Shown here one piece after another: positions 34,401-45,824 of a DNA stretch of 64,000 nucleotides. Under the pieces are notes generated by a model. The model was not told where the DNA came from. It searched no databases and saw nothing but the letters and a program-made list of their open reading frames with translations. Position 1 is the stretch's first letter. Each line of letters starts with the position of its first letter. The DNA comes from Capsaspora owczarzaki ATCC 30864 (Eukaryota; Opisthokonta; Filasterea): positions 148,460-212,459 of the forward strand of contig NW_011887307.1 of NCBI RefSeq assembly GCF_000151315.2, given 5' to 3'. The translations under genes and the position numbers were made by a program.

Positions 34401-36359
34401 TGCACTGCACTGCTCAACAGTCATGGGGCGCAAGCTGTTGGCAGCAGAGCGGGCTGCCATCGCCGCGCCGGCTGCAGACGGTGCAGCACTCGAGGCTGGC
34501 GCAAAGAGCAGAATGTCGTCCAGTCGCTGGCGCTGGATGTGAAGCAAGGAAGCAATCAGCGAGGAAGGCACCGTGCCGGCCTCGTTGTCGATGCGTGCAA
34601 GAGCAATGGAGGACGCGCTACCCGTCCCGGCCGCTTCGGATGGCACAAACTTGAGCTCGCCCAGGTAGAGGATGGCCGCGAGCACGGCAAAGACCTCGTC
34701 CTGCTCGCTCGCAGGGATGCCCAGGGCTTCCAAGGCGGAGGTGAGTTCGCGAAAGCGGAAGGCCGCCACGTCGAGGGAGTTCTGCGTGTGCGCATCCTGG
34801 TGCAAGTAGCGGAAGGTGGAAATGTGGGATGCAAGCGCACGCCCAGGCAGCTTGGCGCCCATGCCAACCACCATGTAGTAAAAAATGTGAAAGTTGTGCT
34901 CGCGGAAGGCGAACGTGTCCGCGACCCGCCATGTATCGAGGAGATAGATGTGCACCGAAGCGCCGGCCTGTGAGTGGGTGCGATTGGTGAAGGAAATGTC
35001 GGTGAATCGGGCCACGCGGGTCGAATCGGGGTTGTTGGGCGTGCGCGCATTGCAAAAGGCGGCGAACACAATCTCCACTTGCTCCATGCGCTTGGCATAG
35101 TCGATGCGAGGCGTGGCACAGCGGCGAATAAGGTGGCTGATGACTGCCTCGGCCGCGCGTGACTTGCCAGAGCCAGCCTGGCCGCGCATCACAACCAAGC
35201 CAGATTCGCCCGACTGGAGGGCAGAGCGCAATGCCTGTTCTGCAGCCGCAGCGACCGATGGCTTCCCGCCCGAGCGGCACAATCCGCCTTGCTGCAGTGC
35301 GATTGCTCGCTTTGATAGAGGTTTGTTTCGGCCGACTGCGATCGCAGCGTTCGTGTACCCAGTCGCATCCGAGAACGGGTTGACCACGACCAGTGACTCG
35401 GCAGCCCAAGTCTGCAATAGCAATAAACAAAGGGGGAAGGGAAACAAGAAGAAGGTGAGTGTTTTTTTTAATCGGATGCACGCGCACTTTTTGTGAGGGT
35501 GTGATATGACAGTTGTCTGAGATGTGTTGCCGACACACCCTGCCATCCCTGCCATCCCTGCCATCCTCCCTTCCCCCCCCCCCTTCCGCAATTCTTTCAA
35601 TTTGCTTGTTTTGCTCATCTCATTGCCTGATCGCCGCCCACGTTGTGCATTGTGCCTCGTGTGACATGTATTTTGTGTATCGCGCGAGCAAACTTTTTCC
35701 GCTTTTCCACTTTCCGCCTCTGCTCGTTCATCTCCGCGCCAGGTTGCTTTTTCGATCTTCTCTTCGTTGTTGTTCTTTCCCTTCGCTTCCATTGTCGGAT
35801 GATTCCACGATTCAACATCAAAACACACAATTTTAAAAAAATAATATAAAATAAAACAAAATAAAATAATATTGCCTTATCGCATTGCTCAATGCTTGCT
35901 CACTCACTCACTCACTCAACTGCTGCTGCTACTGATGATGACATGACGCACGAATGCGTGCATGTTCGGTTGTGTGTCTGCTTCGATGGCGCGGGTTTGG
36001 AAGACCGGCGATGGTGAGCGAGAGAGCGAGAGAATGGAGGAATGAACGAAAAAATAAACAATCGCTTAAAACGCTTTAAGAATCACTGGGAGAGAGCACC
36101 GAGGGTATCATTTTGTTGCTTCAGAGCGTCACTCTTTCTAAACCTCATGATCCCACACCCTCGCTCGTTTTGCGGATCCACGCCCCCCTCCCCGTCCCCA
36201 ACGCGCGTTGTGGGTTGCAAGGAGCATGCGCGCGCTTGTTTCGCTTACCGAGTACTGCTGAGCGGCAAAGCGGCGCTGGAGCGCAGTGGCAATGACGGAA
36301 GCGCCGTCCGAACTTCCAAGCACGGTCTGATCGAGCTGCACCAAGTCGCTCGGCTCGGG

Positions 36360-36394
<35 letters not shown>

Positions 36395-36401
36395 GGCTCA
36401 T
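31464..36401 (-). CDS. Myosin motor fused to proline-rich region, SH2 domain and coiled coil (myosin-SH2)
   Basis: Five minus-strand exons (36401-36249, 35411-33714, 33598-33281, 33159-33078, 32950-31464) give 1245 residues. After a poly-Ala leader comes a myosin head: LVVVNPFSD, P-loop GQAGSGKS (about 128-135), HNFHIFYYMVVG, switch II region VFDMFGFA (about 431-438), LHINFIPNEQCVAFF, and VSFVHCIGAN to RKFGYPGRYQHDRF. One IQ-like segment (LLFQRVLRRPIFRR) leads to an acidic, Pro-rich stretch (PPLPPR) and an SH2 domain at about 1034-1115 with YHGSISGSQAEALL and TYVLRDSSS, whose Arg is the phosphotyrosine-binding residue. A coiled coil ends the protein. Myosin-SH2 fusions have been described in choanoflagellates, as I recall. 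The ATP site is degenerate: switch I reads NNPDSTRVAR instead of NNNSSRFGK, and the DxxGFE glutamate is Ala, so the motor may bind actin or nucleotide without normal cycling. That functional claim is inference. Confidence 0.9.
36360..36392 (-). repeat. Coding trinucleotide (GCA/GCT) repeat, poly-alanine of myosin-SH2
   Basis: About eleven GCT triplets on the plus strand (AGC/GCA reading on the minus strand) encode the Ala run directly after MSQ in exon 1 of the myosin-SH2 gene. The copy number is likely variable between strains. Confidence 0.8.
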
Positions 36402-37169
<768 letters not shown>

Positions 37170-39993
37170 ATGAAGCCTCGATCGCCTGACTCGCCTGCGA
37201 ATCTGCTGCACGAGCTGCTCGTTGCGCGCGAGCTGAGCGCTCAGCCGTGCTATGGCGCCTCGTCGCTGCTCCGTGCGTCACAGCGGCCCATCGAAGTCCC
37301 TCCGCCCCAAGCACCACAGTCATCGCAGGCACAGTCACAAGCACGGGCAACGGACGACGACCCGGCATCCGATTTGACAGGTCCAGCCAAACCCGCGACG
37401 CCGAATGGCCTGCCGAGAACGTTCGTCCGCCTCCCGACGCTGACAAGAGCCCCGAGAGCACAGCAGCGTCATGTGTATCCGCCGGCACGAAACGCTGCGT
37501 GCTGCGCGCCGGTCCAGCACGCGACGAGCACTGCAATGCTGGAGCGGCTTGGCGCAGTGACGAACGCCGGATTGGTTGCGGCCGTTGCATCGACTGCAAA
37601 GCGACTGGCAAAAACGTCAAGCATTGCAACAACTAGTGCGAGTGCGCCTGGCACCACGGCTGCGGCGGGTGCGGAGTTGGCTGGCGCGAGTCATCCGCCG
37701 CCAACGACGTTCAATGCAATGCAATGGTGGACATTGCCGGATGCGCCTCCGCTGCTGCCAAAGAGCGTCACGTTTGTATGCGAGCCTGTTCGAGACGATC
37801 TCCTAGCTGTTCACGACGGACCGGTTGTCGCGCTCTTCCAGACGTCCGGGTAAAGTTCAGGATTTGTGTTTTCGGTCAAACAATCGCACCGTTTCGACTC
37901 ACTCCAAACTCATGTTGAATCTGTGGGCATGCAGGTCTTCTACCAAGGATGTGCACTCGGTTACGTTCAGCCACAACGTGAGCTTGATTGCACCGTGTTA
38001 CGGATGGGCCAACTCGCACCAGATGGTTTGCACTGGCGATCACGGCGAGTTGGTCATTGCTGATCTGCAGCATTGTGCGAGTAAGTAGTACTAGACATCA
38101 CTCTGCTTCTACTTGAAACAATTCCGCATCCTTCTCAACGAACCGTGCGAAACTGTTCTGCTTGTTGTTGATACCGCGCCAATTTCCACATTTCAGTTAC
38201 CGCAGCTCCGCCATTCAACGATCTCCGCCACCCTTCGATATTTGTTGATTGTCAAGTCAATGAGCAGGCCACTGCAGTGTTAACTTCTTGGTACGTATTT
38301 GCACGTGCAGCTGTGTTTGGGTTGTTGAAATGCAGTCTGAATTTTTTGGTTCTTTCTGTTGCCTTCGCTGTGTGTTTGGTGTGGATAGCGCCGACAGCAC
38401 ACTTTGCATGTTCGACCTACGCTCTTTTGAAGAAATCTTGACCATTCGACTGAAAAGGTTGGCCATCACAAAACCCTCGTTTGTTGCATTGATTGATGGC
38501 TTTCGTTGTTTTGCTCACCCGCTCTTTCCATTGAACCTTTTTCGGTAGAGGCCTCATTTCGTCCGCTGCCAAGTTCGTGCCTGGGAGCGATGAGCTGGTA
38601 GTGTGCACTGCCGGATCGAGTGCGCTGTTATTCGACATTCGCAACCTTTCCGGACCCGTTTTGCAATCACGCGACAGCTCGTCTGCACTGCCGCTCGCTA
38701 CACTCACGATGACGGAAGAAGCATCGTTTGGACAGCGCCCTCCATCTTCTCGACACGCCCGCACACACAGCAGCAGCAGCACAGAAATGTCTCCAGAGGT
38801 TGGAGCATTTGCAAGCCGAGGGCGATCGCCTTCGCCCAATTTCGCCAGCCCGAATGCAGCAGCACACAGATCGTGGTCGCCCTCATCGATGTCGCCAACC
38901 CGGTCGCCGCCAGCGCGCTCTCCAACTTTGTCTCCGTCGAATTCCAACGACCACCTCTCAGCACTACCGACCGACGACAGGAGATTTACGGCTTCGTGGC
39001 TCACAACTTCACGCACCGCCTCAATGCCAGCCCCTCCAGGCGCGCACGTCGCGCCCTGCTCCCGTCATATCGGCGAGTTCTTCGACATGAACCAGTCCAC
39101 GGACGAGCAGTATGACAAGGCACTCAAAATGTAAGGTGGCGCAATGGGGATGGGTTGTCTCGAGAAGCTTCTCCAAACTCACCTTCACTTTTTGGCTGAA
39201 TGCCTATTCCAGGTACGTTCGACCGTTCACTGGCCACGATCCACACGCTCATATTGATGCATTAAATGTCTCACGCGACGGACGGTTTTTAATCACTTCG
39301 ACCGTGACGGGCGAGCACAAGGCCTGGAATCTCTCGACCTGCAAAGGTACTGGTCTCGTAGACTCGAACACCACTTGTAGCACAGCTGATTATGTTTTGT
39401 TTTGGGGGTTTTTGCATTCTTGACAGGCTTGTTAACACTCCAACACCAGCACGCGTCGTCCTTTAGCGGAACTTCGTCCATGCGAGGGCGCGACGAAAGA
39501 AGCGTCTGTCCGATTCTCTCGCGCGACAACGGCCTGTTTGTTGCTGCCAAGACTGACAATTCGCTCGAGTTTTGGGATTCGTCCTTCCTGTTTGGGCACT
39601 CTGTCAAGACGGGCTGGATGGATGATGGCTCACGCGAAAGCTTTCGAACTTCGAGTTGAGTCTACTGCTATCATTCGGGGTTTTGGGGTTTTGGGCGGAG
39701 GGAGGGGAAGGGAAGGGACTCGTTGATCCAACAAAGAACTGCACCCACTCAATACGCATCCGTCCATGGTTGACCGTCCTGTTCGGTTGCTTGCCGCAGA
39801 TGTACTCGCGCCTCGAGTGGTGCACATTCCAAACGCGGGCAAACGAAGCGCTCCCGTTGGACCCGCGGCCGCAACCCGCAGCATCTCCATTGCCCTCAAT
39901 CATAACAGCACGCGCTTTGTCTGGTCGAACAACTCTGCGGGCGCCTTCCGATGCTTTTCCCAATCCGACCTCGATTGGAAGACGGAGAGCTGA
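37170..39993 (+). CDS. WD40-repeat protein of unknown function
   Basis: Eight exons (37170-37849, 37935-38080, 38197-38290, 38389-38457, 38549-39130, 39213-39346, 39427-39654, 39800-39993) give 708 residues. An N-terminal part of about 200 residues is disordered. Beta-propeller-like blades follow, for example HSVTFSHNVSLIAPC with VCTGDHGELVIADL, STLCMFDLRSFEEILTIRL, GSSALLFDIRN, IDALNVSRDGRFLITSTV with HKAWNL, NGLFVAAKTDNSLEFWD and ISIALNHNSTRFVWS. A Ser/Pro-rich insert of about 120 residues splits the propeller. I cannot assign an orthologue; blade spacing suggests six or seven degenerate repeats. The donor of intron 7 (GTTGAG) is weak, and an alternative end at the in-frame stop 39657-39659 exists if that intron is retained; the longer form keeps one more propeller strand and is preferred. 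Confidence 0.7.
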
Positions 39994-40134
39994 TCTTCTC
40001 CAGAACTCACACACTGATTTCCCCACACTCTCACGGTGCTATGCATTTCCAGGATTACTTGTACAATACATTCCGCATTCGAATGCGCCTCACTCACTTT
40101 CTCCATCTGATCCATCACTCATCCCAAAATCCAA

Positions 40135-40797
40135 ATGTCCAAACGGCTCGAGGCGGAAGCACCGCCGCCATACTCTCCAACCGACGCCGCCGCGTCCTCG
40201 TACGCCGGCGCCGACATTCTCCCGCCGCCTTACACTGAAGAAGAACCTGTCAACTTCAAGCCGAAACCCGGCAGCGGTGGCTCATCAACTACCACTGGTG
40301 GCGCAGCGTCATCATCCAAATCTGGTTCAACCGCGACGAGTTCGCTTGCGCAGACCGCTTCTGCCTCTGTCTTTACACCTGCGATGCAAGTGAAGGCGGG
40401 CTCGCGGTGCTCGTCGTGCTTTGACGCCATCAAGCCGGACAAGCAGCGCGGGATGAGCGGCGACGCGTGCGCTCCTGCCCTCAATCCGCACAATCTGTAC
40501 CACTACGAGTGCTACGTCAAGAAGGTGGCGCCAAAGTGCCAGCAGTGCTTGGATCCGCTCACAGAGGACACTGAGAAGGGATATTCCGGGCGATGGCTGC
40601 ACTACCAGGACAAGTGCTACCATTGGGAGTGCTACTGCGACTACGCCGGGCCGCGGTGCGACGACTGCTTCAATGTGATTGTCGAGAAGCGCGAAGCCGG
40701 GTTTTCAGGGCGGTACGTCGTGCAGGGATACAAGAAGATGCACGAGGAATGCTGGCGGAAACGCGTTCAAGACCGACTCGATCGCGAGCGAGAGTAG
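40135..40797 (+). CDS. PPxY-motif protein with three LIM-like zinc-finger modules
   Basis: A single exon encodes 220 residues. The N-terminus carries two WW-domain ligands, PPPYSP and PPPYTE (within the first 40 residues), followed by a Ser/Thr/Gly linker. From about residue 88 three similar units occur, each opening with CxxC (RCSSC, KCQQC, RCDDC), containing a G-(Y/F/M)-SG turn and closing with a His/Glu-Cys pair (YHYECY, CYHWECY, MHEECW), as in LIM fingers where C-x-x-C pairs with H-x-x-C. Such a protein could be a scaffold that WW-domain proteins (Nedd4-type ligases, YAP/Yorkie) recognise. The fingers are compact and irregular compared with canonical 55-residue LIM domains, so LIM-like is the safest label. 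It follows the WD40 gene by 141 bases on the same strand. Confidence 0.7.
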   Translation: MSKRLEAEAPPPYSPTDAAASSYAGADILPPPYTEEEPVNFKPKPGSGGSSTTTGGAASSSKSGSTATSSLAQTASASVFTPAMQVKAGSRCSSCFDAIKPDKQRGMSGDACAPALNPHNLYHYECYVKKVAPKCQQCLDPLTEDTEKGYSGRWLHYQDKCYHWECYCDYAGPRCDDCFNVIVEKREAGFSGRYVVQGYKKMHEECWRKRVQDRLDRERE

Positions 40798-41069
40798 AAT
40801 TTTGCAGCAAATTTTGAAACATTCAACGCTTCAACCCAGACAGACAACTTCTTCAACACGCACAACTCTTCCACATGTTTCAATAGAGATTTCAGGTAAT
40901 TCGAAAAAGAAATAGTACTCGGAGTGCCGCAAGAAAGGTGTGCAACAAACATCAATCGACAGACAAAAACACTCGAAAAGCTCACAAACAACAAAAAGAG
41001 AAAACATCGAAACATTCACGTCAAAACAAAACAACACATCCAAACAATGAAAATCCTCAAAATTCACGT

Positions 41070-43357
41070 CTAATCGCCGAGCTGGAGCTTGACAGACGAG
41101 GAACCGCTGATTTTTGGTGTGTCGTCGAGCGATTCGTCATCGCCGTCGCGATCTAGCCGGGTCTTTCCCTTCGCAGCAAGCTCGTCGGGGCTGGCATCCA
41201 CCACCGGCACGGGTCGAGGGCCCTTGCGGTTTTTGAAGGATGCCAGAACAGAGCCAAAGCCAGTGTCTGGCTCTGCTACGTCAACGTAGCGGCTGTCAAA
41301 CACGGGCTTGAGGTAGTTTTGGTCAAAGTTGAGGAAGCGGCGCACCAAGCTGGCCTGGCCTTCTTGGGGTTGGTGGTTGGCAAGCGGGTTTTGCTTGCTG
41401 TTGGAGACATAGTTGCTGGTCGGGACCTCGTCGTCATCCGAAACGCCGACGCGAATCTTGAGGAATTGCAGCATCATGGTCGTGCCGCCGCCAAAGACGA
41501 GCACAGTGAAGAGAACAATCATGAGGGTGGTCGTCAAGATAATCTTTTGAGCCTCGGTGACCGTCTCGGACGAGGCAAGCGAGAACGCGATGGCGCCACG
41601 CAGGCCAGCCCACACCATCATGAGCTGGAACTTGAGGGGAATGCGCTTGTACGGCTTCTTGAACAGGTTGAGCACAAACGACAGAGGGAAGACGTTGCAC
41701 ATGCGCGAGAGGATGCATGCAAGCTGTGACGATGGAAGGCGAGGCCAAAAAGTGAGGTTGTGAGTGGATTGAACTGGCAACGGGGGGGGGGATGCGCTCG
41801 AACAATGGAAGAAATCCTTACAATGGAAACAATGATAAAGCCTGGGCGCCAGACGTGGCTGGGGAAGGTGAAGAGCGACAGACCGAGGTAAGAAAAGACA
41901 AAGTTCTCGGCAAGGAAGTTGAGGAGCTCGAAGAACTGCTTGGTGCGGTTTTGGGACTCTTCGGAGAGGTTGTTGAAGGTGTAGTGGGCTTGACCCATGC
42001 CGGTGAACAGCACAGACACGATGCCTATCACAAACAGAGATTCAACCGTGATTTGTGGTGAGCAAAACGTACGAGCAGAAGGCTCAGAATGCGGTGAAAC
42101 CCCCCGCCCACACACACATCCAACTCACCAGACAAGCCAACAGCCTCAGCAGCAAGATAGCTGCTGTACGAAAGGAGAACAAAAGCGGCCGTCTCCAAGA
42201 GCGGGTGGTGCTTGATCGTGGACTGCTTCATGAAGAGCGCAGTGACCATTGCAACAGCGAGGCCGATAGCCATGGAGCCGACAAAGATGCCCAAGAAGAC
42301 GCCAATCGACTTGAAAAATCCGGCAGCATCAAAGGCATTGTTGAGGCCGGGTTGGTAGGAGGCGATCGTGCGGAAGAGCACGATGGCGACGGCGTCGTTG
42401 AGGACACTCTCGCCAAACATCAGAGCGTACAAATCGACGTCGGCGCGCATTTCAGAAAAGATGGCGAGCACAGTGACTGTGTCAAAGAAAGCAAAGAAAG
42501 GAGAAGAATGAGCAAGCGTGCTGGAATCCATGGGGCTGCCAGCAAAAGCACAACAAACAGTTGTCGTACCGGGATCGGTGGCGGAGATCAGGGCACCAAA
42601 CGAGAGGCAGTCGACGATACCCATGTCAATGTTCTCGTTGCCTGCAGCCACATACCAGTACATGATGCCGCTGCCAAAAAAAAAAAAAATGAAAACACAA
42701 AAAGGTCAGAAGGGTGATCAGTATACCAACATGCCGAGTTCACAAAGTGGTTCCAAATAACACAGATGGAAATCAGAATGGACCAGCATACCCAAAGATA
42801 AAGGTAGAAATCGTCGTGCCGATCAAAGCATAGACAAGAATACCAGCAATGTTGCGGAAGAAGTGGCGCTGGGAAGGCGTTGAAAAGACAGCCAAACGAG
42901 AGATAGCGAGAACAGCACTTGGTGAGTGAAGGCAGAGAGCACTTCCCAGATATCACGAATTGTGTACTGAACGAACAGCTGGGACTCACCTGCTTAAGCG
43001 AATAGCCGGCGTGGAAGATAATCGGGACGAGCAGCACATAGAAGAAGATTTCAGAGTCGAACACAGTGCGGTTTTGAATGCTGTGGTCGCCTGGTGCGTA
43101 GTTGATGATGAGACCAGCAATGACACCTGAGAAAGATGGATTGGGAGAGCGGCAGTGAGTTTCCAGCAAAAAGTACCATCCGCAGCAAGCATGAACCAGG
43201 GCAATTTCGGCAGAGAGCCAAGCAGTTGAACTGAACCAACTCAAACCTACCGTAGATGATGGAGAGACCCGTTTCGTGGACAAAGCGGAAGTGGCGGATG
43301 TGGAAAATCCAGACCGTGATGACGGTCAGCATGAGCAAGCCCAGCAGGAGCAGCAAA
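41070..43357 (-). CDS. Cation/proton exchanger of the NHE6/7/9 (organellar SLC9A) type; first exon unresolved
   Basis: Seven minus-strand exons are clear (43357-43251, 43126-42990, 42868-42792, 42670-42570, 42476-42129, 42024-41822, 41723-41070), encoding 542 residues plus a missing start. Signatures include [60 protein letters not shown] (transport motif with Asn-Asp), [34 protein letters not shown] and [16 protein letters not shown], then the [10 protein letters not shown] end block of NHE6-like exchangers. These exchange luminal protons for Na+ or K+ in endosomes and Golgi. The first visible exon begins in phase 2 at a CGCAG acceptor; no matching upstream ATG exon was convincing, though an in-frame ATG at 43332 would give a shorter start. 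A TATAAA lies upstream at 43657-43652. Confidence 0.85.
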
Positions 43358-44730
43358 CTGCGAAATGATTTGATGAATGATTGAGTGATGAGTAACAGAG
43401 CAATGAGACAACGTCGAGTTGAGGGTGGTGGAGCGTGGATGCATGGAGAATTCAAGTGAATGGCCGATGCATTGAGCTGCGAACTGTTTGATCGTCTGCT
43501 TCCATCGCACGATCGCTCGCTGATCCCAACCTTCCTTCGTTGCGACTAGTGGATTGGGATGCATGTGTGACTGTGACTGTGTGACAGCGCGCGTGTGTGT
43601 GTGTGCGACTGACTGAGAGCAGGTTCTTTTATCTTTTTTTCTTTGTCTTTTTTTATATGCTTGCGTTGGTTTTTCGCTCCCAACTTCCACTGCTGCTGCT
43701 ACTTCTGCTACTGCGGAATCCATACTCCAACAGCAGCATTCGAAGCAGCCATCCGTCGCGTCCGTCGCTGGTGCAACAACATCGCAGGGCCGCAGTTCAA
43801 AAATGGGGCGGGAGTCGCATGGCTCCTCTCTGATCGACTCTTCCCATCCACCCTTGCCCCCCCCCACCCCCTACCTCCGCTCGTCATGTTGGACGTATGT
43901 TGCTTTTGATTGTAGTTCTTCGCTCTGTCATCCGCTTCCGCTCTCCTCCCCGCTCCCTTTCTTCATTCCTCGTTTCAATGCATTTCTTCAACCTTTTTTT
44001 TTTTTTTTTAGTTCTTTTTTTTTTTTTTTATTCTAATGCATTTTGCATTGAATCCGGTTTTTCATTTCCTGTTTTTTTTGTTTTTTTTTTTTGTTTTTTT
44101 TTTCCAGTTCTTTCGTTCGTCATTCTTTCTTCTCTTTGACGCTTTCACTCTGCGATTGCTTTCACACGCTGTCTACAATGTATGAAGACATACTTTTGCC
44201 AATCCCCACCCCCTCACGTTGATCCAACCGCCATCCAAGGCAATCCGTGGAACACCTCCGTTTCGGCGGCCGTTCTCCGACACAGACACCCCACCCCTCA
44301 ACTTTGCATACGAGTGGTTACCTTGTCGAAGTCGCGACATGGATCTCCTCGGCAGACTGCTCGGCAGCGACTTCGGCTTCAGACTCGGTCGACCGCCGCG
44401 AGATGAGCGAAACGCCCGCCTGAACGAGGTTTGGCATCTAAAGTTGAAAAAAAAAAAAAAGGACTGAGAAAATGCTCAGAAATGGAAAATGAGACTTAAT
44501 GCATCGATGTACACTTAGTCACGAAGCCTGACAGAGGATACAGGGTTGCGTGATGAGCCTTCCAATTCAATCTCAAACCTCTTCCACATATTCACTGCTG
44601 CTTGGCCTCGTGCGTCATCCAAACCATTGGAGAAGCCAACCGATAATGTGACTGAATAAGTACGAATACTTGGACTCACTACTACTACTCTTCGTCGCTT
44701 CAGTTTTCTTTTTTTTCTTCTTCATAGGAG
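43358..44730. other. Divergent spacer of about 1.4 kb between NHE exchanger and NOP16
   Basis: It must contain the unresolved first exon of the exchanger and the NOP16 promoter. A strongly T-rich stretch (43993-44105) ends in TTTTTCCAG, and another pyrimidine tract (44703-44726) ends in CATAG just before the NOP16 ATG; both look like 3' splice sites, so a spliced NOP16 leader is likely. A short open frame at 44339-44467 (starting MDLLGRLLGSDFG) could be an upstream exon or nothing; I cannot support a function. Confidence 0.45.
43652..43657 (-). promoter_or_regulatory. Possible TATA box of the NHE-type exchanger gene
   Basis: TATAAA, within CATATAAAA on the minus strand, lies about 300 bases upstream of the first recognised exon. 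If it is functional, transcription would begin near 43625 and the unresolved first exon would lie between there and 43358. Confidence 0.3.
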
Positions 44731-45824
44731 ATGGGTCGCCAGTCGTCCAAGCGCAAGAAGCACTACACAGTCCGCGCCGCGGTCAGCTCAAGCAAAGTCA
44801 AGCACCGCACCGCTCGCAATCTGCGCAAGGTACAGCAAAGTGGCTTTCATCATGGAATGGCTCTTCTTGATGATTCGGTTGGGATGCTGGGATTGAGGGA
44901 CGACTGAGTTCGAAGCAACTGAATCCACACACACCATGTGGAGCTTCGGAGGATTTGGTCACACACATCCGTCCAACCCCCCACTTCCACGACCCGCCCC
45001 CCTCAAAGCACTATCTGCAAGGCGAACATTGCGCCAGTCTCTTTGCGGTGCAGCGATAGCGCTGTGGGGAGGGGGAAGAGGGGGGGAAAAGGCCATCCCA
45101 TTCTCACACAAAAACGCTTCCATGATCGTCGTTGGATAGGTCTCGGTGCTCCACCCGGATGTGCAGGCCGCGTGGGACAAGAACAAGACACTCAAGGAAA
45201 ACTTTGCATCGCTTGGCCTGGTTGTCGACCCGAACGCGACGTTGCAGCTGCGCGCTGAAGCCAACCTTGCTGCCAGCCGGGGATTGCTGAGCAACGGCGA
45301 CGCGCCTGGATCGGTCGACTTGCTAGCGCTCGATGCTCAAGCCGCTGCCGATGCTGCAGAAGCAGCTGCCGGCACTCCCAAAGTTAGCGAAGCTGTGTCA
45401 GTTGATGGAGGTGAGCGCCACCTTTTGAGCGACAATGAACGCGTGTTCTTCGATGTGTCAGATCACTGAGTCGCACACCCTGTCCTGTGGGATGCAACCA
45501 CAACACCACAGCACTCGAAGCAAAGGCAGCCAAGACTGCATCAGCTCAGGTTCATCAGCCCCCAGGCGTCCAAGAGTTTGTGCGAGCTTTGATGGAGCGA
45601 CATGGCACCAACTACAAGGTTTGTACCCGTTCCCTGGTGCCATGATTGGTCTCTTTTATTTGTAGTTGGGCTAACATTCTGAAATATCTCTCCATCGACA
45701 GGCCATGGCTCGTGACAAGGAGCTCAACTATTTGCAACACACTGCCAACCAAATCCGACGGAAATGCACCCTGTACCGACGACTGCAAGGGGAATCTGTT
45801 GACAGCGATGACGATGACGAGTGA
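44731..45824 (+). CDS. NOP16: Nucleolar protein 16 (ribosome biogenesis)
   Basis: Four exons (44731-44829, 45140-45410, 45512-45618, 45702-45824) give 199 residues (human 178). The N-terminus is basic (SSKRKKHYTVRAA, KVKHRTARNLRK) as in NOP16. HPDVQAAWDKNKTLKENF with LGLVVDPNA parallels the animal AWD-x-K-x-x-x-x-N-L/MGLAVDPN block, and VQEFVRALMERHGTNYKAMARDKELNYLQHTANQIRRK parallels the MVENHGEDYKAMARD region (quoted parts only in pieces: ERHGTNYK, MARDKELNY, QHTANQIRRK). The end is acidic. NOP16 joins pre-60S particles in the nucleolus. The ATG sits five bases after an apparent CATAG acceptor, suggesting a 5' UTR intron. Confidence 0.9.

Noticed and set aside
34041-34973. 310-codon open frame antisense to the myosin head
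   Set aside because: The motor motifs on the minus strand show which strand is real; the plus frame has no recognisable content.
44339-44467. Possible extra 5' exon for NOP16 (frame beginning MDLLGRLLG)
   Set aside because: It could splice in frame to the NOP16 exon, but NOP16 proteins start with a short basic segment, which the ATG at 44731 supplies.
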